Assembly (NCBI GenBank): GCA_963807385.1
Contig: CAWEBQ010000003.1
Location: 682,001 to 746,000, forward strand
DNA: 64,000 nucleotides
Direction: 5' to 3'
From: JBDTSW01 sp963807385
GTDB taxonomy: Bacteria > Actinomycetota > Thermoleophilia > Solirubrobacterales > 70-9
Part shown: one piece after another, positions 25,822 through 34,118 of the stretch
How positions within the stretch are numbered: the first letter of the stretch is position 1
How the letters are laid out: every line of letters starts with the position of its first letter
The notes under the pieces: generated by a model
Databases searched by the model: none
Seen by the model: only the letters and a program-made list of their open reading frames with translations
Told to the model about the DNA's origin: nothing
Program-made: the position numbers and the translations under genes

Positions 25822-26163
25822 CTACGCGGCGGAGCCGCCCGAGGACCCGGCGTCGGAGTCGCCCCCGCTGCCCGTGAGCTGGGCGCGGCGCTTGTCGATC
25901 TCCTTCTGGAGCTCGTCGAGCAGGTCCGTCGTAGCCGACTGCACCCAGTCCCGTACGCCCTCCAGCTGGACTCTCACCTCGCCGGCCGTGGATTCCGCGT
26001 GGGCCTGAACCGAGCTCGTCGCGTCGCGGATCTGCTCGACCGCGTCGTCGATGCGCGCGCGAACGTCCCCGCCCGCCGACTCGGCGGTCTTGCGCAGATC
26101 CTCGAGCGCACCGCCCACGCGGTCGCTCATCCCGCCGCTGCCGCCCGTTCCGCTTGACTCCAT
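25822..26163 (-). CDS. Small phasin-like helical protein
   Basis: A 113-residue protein with GAGGAGG about 6 nt before its ATG. The core is a continuous amphipathic helix (GALEDLRKTAESAGGDVRARIDD...VQAHAESTAGEVRVQLEGVRDWV...LLDELQKEIDKRRAQL) flanked by Gly/Ser-rich ends. No transmembrane segment is present. It converges on the histone/phasin-like gene with only 3 bp between the stops. It shares the helical style but not obvious identity with it. Confidence 0.75.
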   Translation of the reverse strand: MESSGTGGSGGMSDRVGGALEDLRKTAESAGGDVRARIDDAVEQIRDATSSVQAHAESTAGEVRVQLEGVRDWVQSATTDLLDELQKEIDKRRAQLTGSGGDSDAGSSGGSAA

Positions 26164-26200
26164 GAAGGTCCTCCTCGGTCGTTGACCAGTCCTGCCAACC

Positions 26201-27703
26201 CTATCCCGCGCCGGTCCATTCGCCGACCTCCGCCGCGACGGCCTCGAAGTCGAGCTCCTCGCCGACCTCCTCCGCGAGCAGCTCGTCGGCGTCCAGTCGC
26301 TGACCGTGTGCCCACACCCCGAGCAGCCACTCCCCAGCCTCGCGGGACCGATACCACCGCTCCCCGAAACGCTCCCGCAGCGCGCGCCGCCAGTGGGTCT
26401 CCAGCGCCCACGCCCGCAGATAGCAGGCGACGTAGAAGCCGGAGTCCACGTCCGAGAGAAACGCCCCCTCGGGCCAGACGATCCGGGTCGCCGCGCCGAG
26501 CGTCTGCGCGTACCGGGACGGCATCTCCCCGAGATCGGGCTTGGCCGCGTGCAGCTCGAGCTCGTAAGCGATCTTCGCCGCGTACCTGCGCAGGAGCACC
26601 AGCCGGGCGGCGCGGGCCTGCGCCACGGCTCGCGTGGGGTCGGAGATCCCGAGGACGTCGCCGAGCCAGGCCGGATCCTCGGTGAGGTGCTCCATAAGGA
26701 AGGCGAACGACTCGGTCACCGAGTTGTCGCCGAGGTGCCTGAACTCGAGGGGATACCCGGCGCGGGTGTTGGCGTAGTGCTCGGTGTGGCCCGCCTCGTG
26801 AAAGAGCGCGGCGAAGTCGTCCCGCCCACCCACGGGGGCGATCACGAGATAGACCTCCTCGGGCACGCGGACCGGCGAGCAGAAGGCCCGGGGCGATTTC
26901 GTCGGCCTCGGCTCGGTATCGAGGTGGACGTTCGCCTGGGCGTGAAGATCAACCCCCAGCCCGTCCAGCGTCTCATCGAGCGAGTCCACGAGCCGGCCGG
27001 CGGGGAACATCGGGTCGAGCTCGGTCGAGCGAAAGAACCGCGGCACGTCGGAACGCCGGAGCTCCCCCAGCGGCGGCAGCTCCGCGTCGGCGAGCCTGGG
27101 ATCGACGAGCGGCGAGTAGGCATCCGCGGTGGCTTCCAGGAAGGCGCCGGTCTGGGCTGCGAGCCGATGGAGGTCGATCCCCCGGACCTCGGCGTACATC
27201 TCCGCGTAGCTCCCCCATCCCAGATCCCGGGTGATGGCGAGGCTGCGCTCGAATGCAGCGAGGTACAGCGGGTTCAGCCGCTCCGCCAGCAGCGCGTCGC
27301 GGGCGGCCTCCAGCGCCGCCCGCCGGTCCGCGTCAGGCTCGTTCGCCTGATCGATCGGCACCTGCCGGTACGGCGTCGTGGCGAAGTCTGTCTCGACCTC
27401 GAGGGTGGCCTCCAGGCGAGCGGCCTCCTCTGCCTCGCCGCGGGTCTCGCGACCCAGCATCCCGTCGAGGGCAAAGCCGAGGAGGTACCGCAGCCGCCTG
27501 GCCTCCTCGCCCGCGGGAGCCGACGTCGCCGCCTCTCGGATCGCCGCGACCATGGAGCGATCGAACAGGCCCGCATGGCGCTCGTAGATGGGCTCGATCT
27601 CCAGCTCCGGCTTGTGGCCGGCGAGGTGGCGGTAGTACTCGAGGTCGATCTCGCCGACGAACGCCTCGGCGCCGTGGCGGTAGGTGTCGAGGTCCAGGAA
27701 CAC
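26201..27703 (-). CDS. Zinc metallopeptidase (M3-like, HExxH)
   Basis: A 500-residue, mostly helical protein. AALFHEAGHTEHYANT (about residue 297 on) gives the zinc-binding HExxH, and SVTESFAFLMEHL about 25 residues later provides the third ligand Glu, as in gluzincins of the M3/oligopeptidase type. It lacks a signal peptide, so it should act in the cytosol on peptides. Large parts are not recognisably similar to PepF or Dcp, so it may be a separate subfamily. It is divergent from the methyltransferase gene, with only 20 bp between the two starts. Confidence 0.75.
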   Translation of the reverse strand: MFLDLDTYRHGAEAFVGEIDLEYYRHLAGHKPELEIEPIYERHAGLFDRSMVAAIREAATSAPAGEEARRLRYLLGFALDGMLGRETRGEAEEAARLEATLEVETDFATTPYRQVPIDQANEPDADRRAALEAARDALLAERLNPLYLAAFERSLAITRDLGWGSYAEMYAEVRGIDLHRLAAQTGAFLEATADAYSPLVDPRLADAELPPLGELRRSDVPRFFRSTELDPMFPAGRLVDSLDETLDGLGVDLHAQANVHLDTEPRPTKSPRAFCSPVRVPEEVYLVIAPVGGRDDFAALFHEAGHTEHYANTRAGYPLEFRHLGDNSVTESFAFLMEHLTEDPAWLGDVLGISDPTRAVAQARAARLVLLRRYAAKIAYELELHAAKPDLGEMPSRYAQTLGAATRIVWPEGAFLSDVDSGFYVACYLRAWALETHWRRALRERFGERWYRSREAGEWLLGVWAHGQRLDADELLAEEVGEELDFEAVAAEVGEWTGAG

Positions 27704-27723
27704 GGGGTTGTCACCCTATTGGC

Positions 27724-29079
27724 GTGAGCGCGCACGCCGACACCGCCACGCCGCGAGCCGCCCGGCCGCATCGTGGCGAGGAGCTCGACCTCGAGATCGA
27801 CTCGCTGGCCCAGGGTGGCCGGGGGGTCGCCCGGCGCGAGGGTTACGTCGTCTTCGTCTCCGGCGGTCTACCCGGCGACCGCGTGCGGGCTCGGGTGGGG
27901 AAGGCGAAGCGCAACCACGCCGAGGCGACTGCGGTCGAGGTCCTCCGCCCTTCGCCCGACCGGCTCGCCGACACCTGCCTGCATGGCGGCGAGGCCTGCC
28001 CGGGCGCGCCGTGGCAGGGGCTCCCCTACGAGCGCCAGTTGGCGGAGAAGGAGCGGCTGCTCGAGGAGGCGCTCCGCCGGATCGGCGGCCTGGACGGCTT
28101 CGACCAGCGACCGATCGTCCCCGCGCGGGAGCGCTGGCGCTACCGCAACAAGCTTGAGTACTCCTTCGGCGAGAGCGATGAGGGCGAGACGCTGCTGGGC
28201 TTTCATCGCCGCGGGAGCTGGGAGGAGGTCGTCGATGTGGACGATTGCATGCTCGCCTCCCGCCCCTCCAACGAGGCCCGCAACGCGGTGCGTGCCTGGG
28301 CGCGGGCCGAGGGCCTGAACGCGTGGGACCCGCGCTCGCACACCGGGGTCCTGCGCAACCTCGTCGTCCGCGACTCCGCGCGCAGCGGGCAGGCGCAGAC
28401 CCGGCTCGTGACGAGCCCGGCGTCGTTCAGCCGCCCGCCGGTGGACCTCCACACGGTGATCGAGGGCCCCGGTTCGGGGACGGACGGCCCCACGGGCGTG
28501 CTCGGGGAGGAGTATCTCGAGGAGGTCATCCGCCGCCTGCGCTTTCGGGTGGCTCACCCCGCCTTCCTGCAGACGAACACGGAGATGGCGGAGACGCTTT
28601 ACGGACTCGCCATTGAGGCCGCCGGGCTTACCGGAGGCGAGCGGGTCTTCGACCTCTTCTGCGGGATTGGCACGATCAGCCTCTGCCTCGCGGCCCACGC
28701 GAGCGAGGTGTGGGGGATCGAGCTGGGCGAGGCTGCCGTGGCTGACGCCGAGCACAACGCCCGGCGCAACGACATCTCGAACGCCCGGTTCGTCGCTACC
28801 GACGCCCGGCTGGGGCTCCGGCCCCTGCTGGAGGAGGCCGGGAAGCCCGACGTAGTGGTCGTCGACCCGCCGCGGGCGGGGCTCTCGAAGAAGGTCGTGC
28901 GCCGGCTCATCGAGTGCGAGGCCAGGCGCATCGTCTACGTCTCCTGTAACCCCACCACCCTGGCGCCGAACGCCGCCCAGCTCGCCGAGGCCGGCTACGC
29001 GCTGCGCAGGGTGACGCCGGTGGACATGTTCCCTCAGACCCCGCACGTCGAGTGCGTGGCGCTGCTCGAGCGCGGGTAG
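27724..29079 (+). CDS. TRAM-domain 23S rRNA (uracil-5-)-methyltransferase, RlmD/RlmCD-like
   Basis: A 451-residue protein from GTG 27724. An N-terminal TRAM domain (ELDLEIDSLAQGGRGVARREGYVVFVSGGLPGD) is followed by the S-adenosylmethionine domain with VFDLFCGIGTISL, VVVDPPRAGLSKKVV and the nucleophilic Cys in VYVSCNPTTLAPN. The family methylates C5 of uracil in 23S rRNA. The iron-sulfur motif reads CLHGGEACPGAPWQ, with Ala at the position of the third cysteine (normally C-G-G-C), so the 4Fe-4S cluster may be lost or altered. The ORF continues further upstream, but only as the antisense of the peptidase gene. Confidence 0.9.
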   Translation: MSAHADTATPRAARPHRGEELDLEIDSLAQGGRGVARREGYVVFVSGGLPGDRVRARVGKAKRNHAEATAVEVLRPSPDRLADTCLHGGEACPGAPWQGLPYERQLAEKERLLEEALRRIGGLDGFDQRPIVPARERWRYRNKLEYSFGESDEGETLLGFHRRGSWEEVVDVDDCMLASRPSNEARNAVRAWARAEGLNAWDPRSHTGVLRNLVVRDSARSGQAQTRLVTSPASFSRPPVDLHTVIEGPGSGTDGPTGVLGEEYLEEVIRRLRFRVAHPAFLQTNTEMAETLYGLAIEAAGLTGGERVFDLFCGIGTISLCLAAHASEVWGIELGEAAVADAEHNARRNDISNARFVATDARLGLRPLLEEAGKPDVVVVDPPRAGLSKKVVRRLIECEARRIVYVSCNPTTLAPNAAQLAEAGYALRRVTPVDMFPQTPHVECVALLERG

Positions 29080-29089
29080 GGTCTCGCCG

Positions 29090-29869
29090 ATGGAACGTGG
29101 ATTCGGAGTTGCCGCCGGGGTCGACCCCGACGTCGCTCGGCCTCTCGCCGCCCGCTGCGCCGAGCTGGGCTACACCTCCATGTGGTCCAACGACCATCCG
29201 GGAGCGCTGGGCCTCGAGACACTTGCCGTCTTCGCCGAGGCCGCGCCGGAGCTCGACGTCGGCGTCGCCGTGATGGCGCTGGACCGGCACGATCCCGACG
29301 AGATCGCCGCGCACATCGACCTCCTCGGGATCACCCGTGAGCGGCTGTGGCTCGGCGTGGGCGCCGGGTTCTCACCGAAGCCGCTGACGACGATGAAGGA
29401 GAGGCTCCCCGTGCTGCGCGACGCGCTCCCCGGGGTCCGCCTGGTACTGGCGGCGATGGGTCCCAGGATGTGCGCGTTCGCCGGCGCCTCCTTCGACGGT
29501 GCCTTCTTCAACTGGATGACGCCCTCGTTCGCCGCCTCGGCCCGCGAGCAGGTGCTGGCGGGCGCAGAGGAGGCAGGCCGCGAGGAGCCGCCCCCGGTTC
29601 TCGGCTACGTGCGAACGGCGGTCGGCGAGGACGCCGCTGCGCGGCTCGCCAAGGAGGAGGGGTTCTACCGCGACCTCCACGACGGATACCGCAACCACTT
29701 TGACCGTCTGGGCGAGGCGGAGGGGACCGTCGGCGTCGCCGCCGCGGATCGCGAGCACGCCCAGTCGGCGCTCGCCGGCTACCTCGCCCTCGACGTGTCG
29801 GTCGTGCGCGGCCTCGCCTCGGCCAACACCGAGTCGATGATCGCCGTCGCCGAGGCCGCCGCCCCCTAA
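29090..29869 (+). CDS. Luciferase-like (LLM) F420-dependent oxidoreductase
   Basis: A 259-residue TIM-barrel protein. GFGVAAGVDPDVARPLAARCAELGYTSMWSNDHPG opens the fold, then LDVGVAVMALDRHDPDEIAAHI and RLWLGVGAGF provide the flavin/F420-binding loops characteristic of bacterial luciferase-like proteins in actinobacteria. It uses reduced F420 or FMN for an unknown redox reaction. The start ATG 29090 follows TAGGGT (29077-29082) by 7 nt and lacks a ribosome binding site. This -10 overlaps the stop of the methyltransferase gene. Confidence 0.85.
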   Translation: MERGFGVAAGVDPDVARPLAARCAELGYTSMWSNDHPGALGLETLAVFAEAAPELDVGVAVMALDRHDPDEIAAHIDLLGITRERLWLGVGAGFSPKPLTTMKERLPVLRDALPGVRLVLAAMGPRMCAFAGASFDGAFFNWMTPSFAASAREQVLAGAEEAGREEPPPVLGYVRTAVGEDAAARLAKEEGFYRDLHDGYRNHFDRLGEAEGTVGVAAADREHAQSALAGYLALDVSVVRGLASANTESMIAVAEAAAP

Positions 29870-29930
29870 CCCCGGCAAGTGTCCTGGATAGCCGGGACGG
29901 TGTCCCGGTAGGGCAGGACACTCTCCGGGG
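29870..29930. repeat. Three-tier nested palindrome (possible terminator or REP-like element)
   Basis: Three concentric inverted repeats share one centre: CCCCGG/CCGGGG (29870-29875 and 29925-29930), AGTGTCCTG/CAGGACACT (29878-29886 and 29914-29922) and CCGGGAC/GTCCCGG (29892-29898 and 29902-29908, 3-nt loop). The 61-bp unit fills most of the gap between the LLM gene and the GH5 gene and starts at the LLM stop codon. No T-run follows, so rho-independent termination is not certain. Confidence 0.75.
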
Positions 29931-29973
29931 AACCGGCGCGGCGCTCGGCGCGCGGCACTACCTTGGCGCTGCC

Positions 29974-31473
29974 ATGCGCTTCTCCCTCATTGCCCGTGCC
30001 GCCGTCACGGCCTGCGCCCTCGCCGTCCTGGCACCCGCTGCTGAGGCCGCGCCGAAGGGCCAGCTCTCCCACGAGGGACGCTGGATCACCGACCACAAGG
30101 GCAGGGTGGTGATCCTCCACGGCTGGAACCTGGTCTCGAAGGTGGGCTCGTACCGCCCGGAGGACACCGGCTTCGGGGTCGACGACGCGCGCTTTTTGAA
30201 ACGAAACGGCTTCAACACCATCCGCCTCGGCGTCATCTACAAGGCGCTCGAGCCGAGCCCGCCTGGGGCGAACGGCAAGGCCCGGTACCGGCACGGGTAC
30301 CTGCGCAGCATCGGCCGCACCCAGCGCCTGCTCGCCCGTCACGGGATCTACACCCTGCTCGACTTCCACCAGGATCTCTACAACGAGCGCTTTCAGGGCG
30401 AGGGCTGGCCCGACTGGCAGGTCGTGGATGACGGCGTGCCGTCGGAGCCCCAGCAGGGGTTCCCGAACAACTACGTGGTGAACCTCGGCCTGCAGCGGGC
30501 CTTCGACAACTTCTGGGCGAACACCCCGGTGCAGGGCGTCGGGCTCCAGGACCGCTACGCGGCGGCCTGGCGCCACGTTGCCGAGCGGTTCCGAAGGGCA
30601 CGGCGAATGGTCGGCTACAACATCATCAACGAGCCCTGGCCGGGGACCGCCTACCCGACCTGCGCCAACCCGGCCGGCTGCCCGGCCTTCGACACGCAGA
30701 CACTGGAGCCGTTCTCCGAGCGGGTGATCGCCGCGATCCGCGAGGCCGATCCGAGGACCCTCGTCTGGTATGCGCCAAACGTCCTGTTCGACTTCGGGGC
30801 CGACTCGAGCCACGGCGACACCGAGGACGACCGGGCCGGCTTCGCCTTCAACATGTACTGCCTGGCCGGCGGCTTCCTGCCGGCCAATCCCGCGGGCGAC
30901 CTCTCCTGCAGCCAGACCTACGAACTGACGCTGGACAACGCCGATGCCCAGGCCACGCAGACTGGCGACGCCCTGCTCATGACCGAGTACGCCGCGACGA
31001 ACAACATCGCCGTGGTCGACGAGGTAAACGACCTGGCCGACGAACACCTGATGAGCTGGCAGCAGTGGCACTACTGCGAGTGCGACGACCCGACGACGGC
31101 CGGGAGCGGGGTGCAGTCCGTGGTCGTCAATCCGCACAAGCCGCCTCGCGGCGAGAACCTCAACCGGGACAAGCTGCTCGCGAGCGCACGTCCCTACCCC
31201 CAGGTCGTCGCCGGGACGCCGCTCTCGTACGGGTTCGACCATGACTCCCGCACGTTCGAGCTGATCTACTCGACCACCACGCCGGACGGCCGCACGCTAC
31301 GCCGCCGGGGGGCGGGGACCCGCGTGGTGCTCCCGCGGATCCAGTACCCGGACGGCTACCGCTCGCAGGTCACCGGCGCAAGGGTGATCTCGCGGCCCAG
31401 GGCGAAGCTGCTGCGCCTCCGACGTGATCGCGGGGCGAGCGAGGTCACGCTCACCGTCACGCCGGCGCCCTAG
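29974..31473 (+). CDS. Secreted glycoside hydrolase family 5 (endoglycoceramidase-like)
   Basis: A 499-residue protein with a signal peptide (ACALAVLAPAAEAAPKG). The GH5 barrel starts at ITDHKGRVVILHGWNLVSK and includes FNTIRLGVIYKALEP, YTLLDFHQD, the acid/base Glu in GYNIINEPWPG (about residue 220) and the nucleophile Glu in LLMTEYAATNN (about residue 338). A beta-sandwich-like C-terminal domain follows. Spacing and the HGWNLV/DFHQD pattern match the endoglycoceramidase-related branch, which cleaves the glycan from glycosphingolipids. Other beta-glucosidic lipids are possible. It is exported and has a TACCTT -10-like sequence at 29959-29964. Confidence 0.88.
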   Translation: MRFSLIARAAVTACALAVLAPAAEAAPKGQLSHEGRWITDHKGRVVILHGWNLVSKVGSYRPEDTGFGVDDARFLKRNGFNTIRLGVIYKALEPSPPGANGKARYRHGYLRSIGRTQRLLARHGIYTLLDFHQDLYNERFQGEGWPDWQVVDDGVPSEPQQGFPNNYVVNLGLQRAFDNFWANTPVQGVGLQDRYAAAWRHVAERFRRARRMVGYNIINEPWPGTAYPTCANPAGCPAFDTQTLEPFSERVIAAIREADPRTLVWYAPNVLFDFGADSSHGDTEDDRAGFAFNMYCLAGGFLPANPAGDLSCSQTYELTLDNADAQATQTGDALLMTEYAATNNIAVVDEVNDLADEHLMSWQQWHYCECDDPTTAGSGVQSVVVNPHKPPRGENLNRDKLLASARPYPQVVAGTPLSYGFDHDSRTFELIYSTTTPDGRTLRRRGAGTRVVLPRIQYPDGYRSQVTGARVISRPRAKLLRLRRDRGASEVTLTVTPAP

Positions 31474-32156
31474 TACGGCGGCAGGTCCGCGTACCAGTCG
31501 CCGAGCGCGCGGAACGCAGCCCAGAAGCTCCGCTTGGCGTCCTCGGAGTCCAGCGACTCGTCGATGTCCGGGACGAGCAGGGCCTCGATAGTGGGCGTGT
31601 ACGACTGGATCTCGCCGGGACGCTCGGACAGCTCGGCGGCCAGCGGCACCTCGAGCCGGTTGAGCGACGCGAGGGCCGAATCGCCCATCAGCACGATGAT
31701 CCGCGGCTGAACGATCGCGATCTCCTCGACCACCCTGTCGATGCACTCGGCCCCGGCCAGGGAGGGGTCGGAGAGCGGGCACTTGACGCAGAGCGTTCCG
31801 TAAATCGCGAGGGGGTCGATCCCCAGCCGAGTGAAGCTCTTCATGAGCGCGTTGCCCGAGCGGCCGTAGAAGGCGACGCCCTCCTCGATCTCCGCCGCGG
31901 TGGGCGCGAACTTCAGCAGCATGATGTCGGCCTGCGGGTGGCCCGAGCCGAGCACCGGCATCACGTTCCCGCGCGGGCAGTGCGAGCACTCCTGGAGGCG
32001 CTGAGTGAGCGAGTTCAGCTCACGAATCGCGCGCTCCAGGTACTTCTCCTGGATCTCATCATCGGTGGTAGGCATGGCATCCCCGGGGTTGCGCCCGGCC
32101 GCTTCCTTCTTTGACGGACGCCCATGGCCTCCTGCCGACTCGGCCGCCTGCATCAC
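31470..32156 (-). CDS. Uracil-DNA glycosylase-superfamily protein (family 4-like)
   Basis: A 228-residue protein with GTG start at 32156 overlapping the upstream stop (GTGA); ATG 32153 and ATG 32075 are alternatives, the last giving a compact domain. Cysteines in ECSHCPRG and LCVKCPLSD fit the 4Fe-4S cluster of type-4 UDGs, VLGSGHPQADIMLLKFAPTAAEIEEG resembles motif 1, and FYGRSGNALMKSF the G-R-S/A-G motif. The terminal His-Pro-Ser motif is not visible, so glycosylase activity is uncertain. Translational coupling to the GT-PHP gene is the most notable contextual feature. Confidence 0.75.
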   Translation of the reverse strand: MMQAAESAGGHGRPSKKEAAGRNPGDAMPTTDDEIQEKYLERAIRELNSLTQRLQECSHCPRGNVMPVLGSGHPQADIMLLKFAPTAAEIEEGVAFYGRSGNALMKSFTRLGIDPLAIYGTLCVKCPLSDPSLAGAECIDRVVEEIAIVQPRIIVLMGDSALASLNRLEVPLAAELSERPGEIQSYTPTIEALLVPDIDESLDSEDAKRSFWAAFRALGDWYADLPPY

Positions 32157-34051
32157 GCCTTGCCTGCGCCCCCGCGGCCCCCGGAGGTCTGCAGGAACTT
32201 GAGCGCCTGGACGTAGATCAGGTTCTTGTGCTTGCGGACGATGTCGGCGCTGCGCATCGCCTCGAGAAACTCCTCCGGGCCGTCGAAATCGTGGAGGCGG
32301 ATCTTCACGCTGCCCAGCCCCTGGGCCACGTGGCTGTCGGATCCTGCCCCGGGAACGATCCGGTACTTGGTGGCAAACCGAACCGCCTCCTCGTTGAACG
32401 CGGTGAGGGTGACCCGCGGGTTGAACACCTCAAGGATGTCGATCTCCTCCACCATCTCGAGCAGGTGCTCGTAGTCGGGGACCGAGTGCAGACGATCGAA
32501 CGGGTGGGGAACGTAGACCAGGCCCCCCTGACGGCGGATCTCGGCGATCGTCTCGGCCATCGTCATCCCCCGTTCGATGCGCTCCTTGAGGAACAGGCCG
32601 ATGACCTCCCCCTGTTCCGCGGTCTTGACCTCCTCGGCGACGATGACCTTGATGCCGCCGATCTCCTCCGCGATCTCGCGCGCGGCGAATGCGCCCGAGA
32701 CCTCGTTGTGGTCGGTGATAGCAATCGCCCCGAGGCCCGCTGCCTTCGCCGCCTCGAGCAGGGCCAGCGGCGGCGTCGCGCAGTCGGGGGAATGGTCGGT
32801 GTGCATGTGGAGGTCCACGTTGAGCGTGCGCCGGTGCGCGAGGCTCCGCCGCAGCTCGGCGTTGCCGTTGGGCTGGTGGCGGCGGGCGGCGAGGCGCGCG
32901 TAGGTCTCCTCCACCTCGTCGGCCACCTGGGACCAGCTGCGGCTCGAGTTGCGGCCGGCGCCTGAGAGCCGGGCCCGCAGCCTCGGATTCCCGATCAACC
33001 GCTCGAGCTGCCCGGCGAGCGTGATCACGTCGCCGGGGCCGAAGAGCAGCCCGCGGTCGCCGTCCCCCGTGAGCTCCTCGTAGATCGCGACATGCGAGCA
33101 GACGGGCACCGCGCCCGACGCAAGCGCGGAGCGAACGAGCCAAGGCGCCGGATAGGCGCCGCCGGTCGTCGCGCACACGACGTCCGCCGCCGCCACCAGC
33201 TCCTCCGGCGAGGCCTCGCCAGCGCGCACGACCCGCACCCGGTCGCGGAGCCGGCTCGGGATCCGCAGCTCGCGGCGGTCCGGCACCAGCACGGCCGCCT
33301 CCCATGCCGATTCCCGGGAGAGCCGCTGGAGGGAGCGCAGGAACGTCCGCACCCCGCCGCGCTCCTCCACGGCGCAGTAGGCGATGCGCACGGTGTCATC
33401 GCCCCTACCCGCGCCGGGCCACCACGGATCGGCCGTGGCTGAACCGGGCTCCACCAGCTCCCAGCGCCCCGGGAAGAACCGCTCCATCAGGGCCTCGGTC
33501 GCCTCGCTCGTGACGTTGCGTGCGTCGAGCCGCCCGAAGAAGATCTCCACCAGAGGGCGCGCGACCTGGGTCGAGAGCGCCCGCTCGGTCGGCTCGTGGA
33601 AGGTCCCGACGTTGAGCGAGCGCGAGTGGCGCAGCGCCGTGGACGCCGCGGACGGCACGAAGGGGTCGTGCACGTGGACGACGTCGAGCTCGACCGCTTC
33701 GAGCAGGGTCTCCGTGGTCCGGTTGATGTCGAGCGGCACCGGGGCCACCCGCGGCCGGGGGCCCAGGGAGAGCATCGGCAGGCCAGAGCCCAGCGCGAGC
33801 ACCGGCGGGCCGTCTCCTCCCAGCCGGGTGGCCTTCCAGCTCGCGCCGAAGGCGCTGGACGGCCGCTCGCGCGCCGCGCGGATCAGCTTCTTCGACTCCC
33901 GGACCGCGGCTCGGGACTCCGATGGCGCTGCGATCAGGACGCGGTGGCCCCGCTCGGTGAGCTCGGCGGCAACGCTGCCGGCGAACTCGTTGACCTCGTG
34001 ACGCACCTCCCAGGGGTAGGGAGAGACGTGCGCTATCGAGAGGGGCTCCAC
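32153..34051 (-). CDS. Fusion: GT-B glycosyltransferase (GT4-like) + PHP-domain phosphoesterase
   Basis: A 632-residue protein from GTG 34051 (GTG 34057 also possible). Residues 1-400 form a GT-B enzyme: LSIAHVSPYPWEVRHEVNEFAGSVAAELTERGH at the start, VHVHDPFVPSAA in the middle, and RGLLFGPGDVITLAGQLERLI in the donor half. From about residue 408 there is a PHP domain: DLHMHTDHSPDC, AITDHNEVSG, YVPHPFDRLHS and GAGSDSHVAQ, the metal-binding His/Asp set of PHP phosphoesterases. The PHP half probably hydrolyses a phosphoester linked to the glycosyl transfer. The gene is divergent from a GT1 enzyme and coupled to a UDG-family gene. Confidence 0.85.
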   Translation of the reverse strand: MEPLSIAHVSPYPWEVRHEVNEFAGSVAAELTERGHRVLIAAPSESRAAVRESKKLIRAARERPSSAFGASWKATRLGGDGPPVLALGSGLPMLSLGPRPRVAPVPLDINRTTETLLEAVELDVVHVHDPFVPSAASTALRHSRSLNVGTFHEPTERALSTQVARPLVEIFFGRLDARNVTSEATEALMERFFPGRWELVEPGSATADPWWPGAGRGDDTVRIAYCAVEERGGVRTFLRSLQRLSRESAWEAAVLVPDRRELRIPSRLRDRVRVVRAGEASPEELVAAADVVCATTGGAYPAPWLVRSALASGAVPVCSHVAIYEELTGDGDRGLLFGPGDVITLAGQLERLIGNPRLRARLSGAGRNSSRSWSQVADEVEETYARLAARRHQPNGNAELRRSLAHRRTLNVDLHMHTDHSPDCATPPLALLEAAKAAGLGAIAITDHNEVSGAFAAREIAEEIGGIKVIVAEEVKTAEQGEVIGLFLKERIERGMTMAETIAEIRRQGGLVYVPHPFDRLHSVPDYEHLLEMVEEIDILEVFNPRVTLTAFNEEAVRFATKYRIVPGAGSDSHVAQGLGSVKIRLHDFDGPEEFLEAMRSADIVRKHKNLIYVQALKFLQTSGGRGGAGKA

Positions 34052-34118
34052 GGGCACCGCCGGAGCATAGGCCCGCGTCCACCGCTGGTTGCCAACCGCG
34101 ACCGTCAGACTGTGGCGC

